Program-made: the position numbers and the translations under genes
In this document: piece by piece, positions 63,889-64,000 of the stretch
How positions within the stretch are numbered: the stretch's first letter is position 1
Layout: each line of letters opens with the position of its first letter
Assembly (NCBI RefSeq): GCF_004335005.1
Contig: NZ_RQRT01000006.1
Coordinates: forward strand, 1 to 64,000
Source: Paracoccus nototheniae
GTDB lineage: Bacteria; Pseudomonadota; Alphaproteobacteria; Rhodobacterales; Rhodobacteraceae
Reading direction: 5' to 3'
Length of the DNA stretch: 64,000 nucleotides
Notes under the pieces: generated by a model
The model's input: only the letters and a program-made list of their open reading frames with translations
What the model was told of the DNA's origin: nothing
The model's database searches: none

Positions 63889-63938
63889 CTGCGCTGCAGA
63901 AGATAAATCTTGAAATGCTGCAGTGCAGCATTCATATT
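63889..63938 (+). promoter_or_regulatory. Probable phaP promoter with two PhaR-type operators
   Basis: CTGCGCTGCAG (63889-63899) and CTGCAGTGCAG (63918-63928) both fit CTGC-N3-GCAG; the second is the core of a perfect 19-base palindrome (63914-63932). TTGAAA (63910-63915) and CATATT (63933-63938) form -35 and -10 boxes with a 17-base spacer, and the second dyad fills the spacer. As I recall, PhaR of Paracoccus denitrificans binds such TGC-rich dyads before phaP. The phasin gene would start beyond the right edge. Confidence 0.75.
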
Positions 63939-64000
63939 GGCTGCATGGAATGGAACGCAGCGACACGTTCCCTATGTCATTCGGTCGCTGCATCTTTGAG

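Overview
The window is a chromosomal segment of a high-GC alphaproteobacterium of the Rhodobacteraceae, most likely Paracoccus or a close relative. The gene order murB-ddl-ftsQ-ftsA-ftsZ-lpxC-bamD-recN, the DUF1826/DUF6525/DUF5930/DUF2125 proteins, a short-chain acyl-CoA regulator (ScfR type), the phaZ/phaC locus and a TGC-rich promoter resembling the Paracoccus phaP promoter all point there. Coding density is high. I see no gap above 300 bases, no tRNA or rRNA, no CRISPR array, no insertion sequence and no prophage. The window is mostly core genome with a few unusual features.

Layout. (1) 1-2320: a minus-strand operon of a COG0523 GTPase, a DUF1826 protein and a DUF6525 protein (cut by the left edge), behind a Zur-box-like palindrome; this looks like zinc-limitation response. 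(2) 2321-7815: an ABC-F ATPase, a MipA-type outer membrane protein, a small secreted protein and a serralysin-like M10 metalloprotease with RTX repeats. (3) 7906-17910: the division and envelope cluster. (4) 17914-18677: two related small exported proteins. (5) 18770-25647: valine catabolism (acyl-CoA dehydrogenase, HIBYL-CoA hydrolase, HIBADH, methylmalonate-semialdehyde dehydrogenase), split by a YbdK-type ligase and flanked by a LysR regulator. (6) 25702-31459: CBS protein, coaD, a bactofilin/M23 peptidase operon, the ScfR-type regulator and a drug-efflux MFS protein. (7) 31694-41681: a DUF486 gene overlapping dnaB, pyrC-pyrE, gap, a 47-residue membrane protein, an isolated fliG, purB, then a DUF-less membrane protein and a YihY protein. 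(8) 41681-45013: an SMR transporter, convergent with a MotB-like/MotA-like membrane-motor pair. (9) 45095-49608: chaC, a DUF2125 protein, hisC-tyrA and rpsD. (10) 49731-53977: a ROK regulator divergent from a frcBCA-type sugar ABC transporter. (11) 54121-59943: MFS, DsbA-like protein, cold shock protein, thrS, hydrolase, flavin-type stress protein. (12) 60035-64000: PHA depolymerase, PHA synthase, and the probable phaP promoter at the right edge.

Most noteworthy: the PHA synthase has an extra N-terminal domain of about 190 residues, rich in Ala and Lys, with a basic residue at every fifth position from 50 to 120. It resembles histone H1-like or PhaF tails and is encoded by a 15-bp minisatellite. 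A MotA/MotB-like pair without flagellar or Zorya partners lies 4 kb from an orphan FliG. A REP-like repeat family occurs at four intergenic sites. Several operator-like palindromes sit in front of catabolic and PHA genes.

Functional assignments rest on motif recognition by eye. No database search was run.
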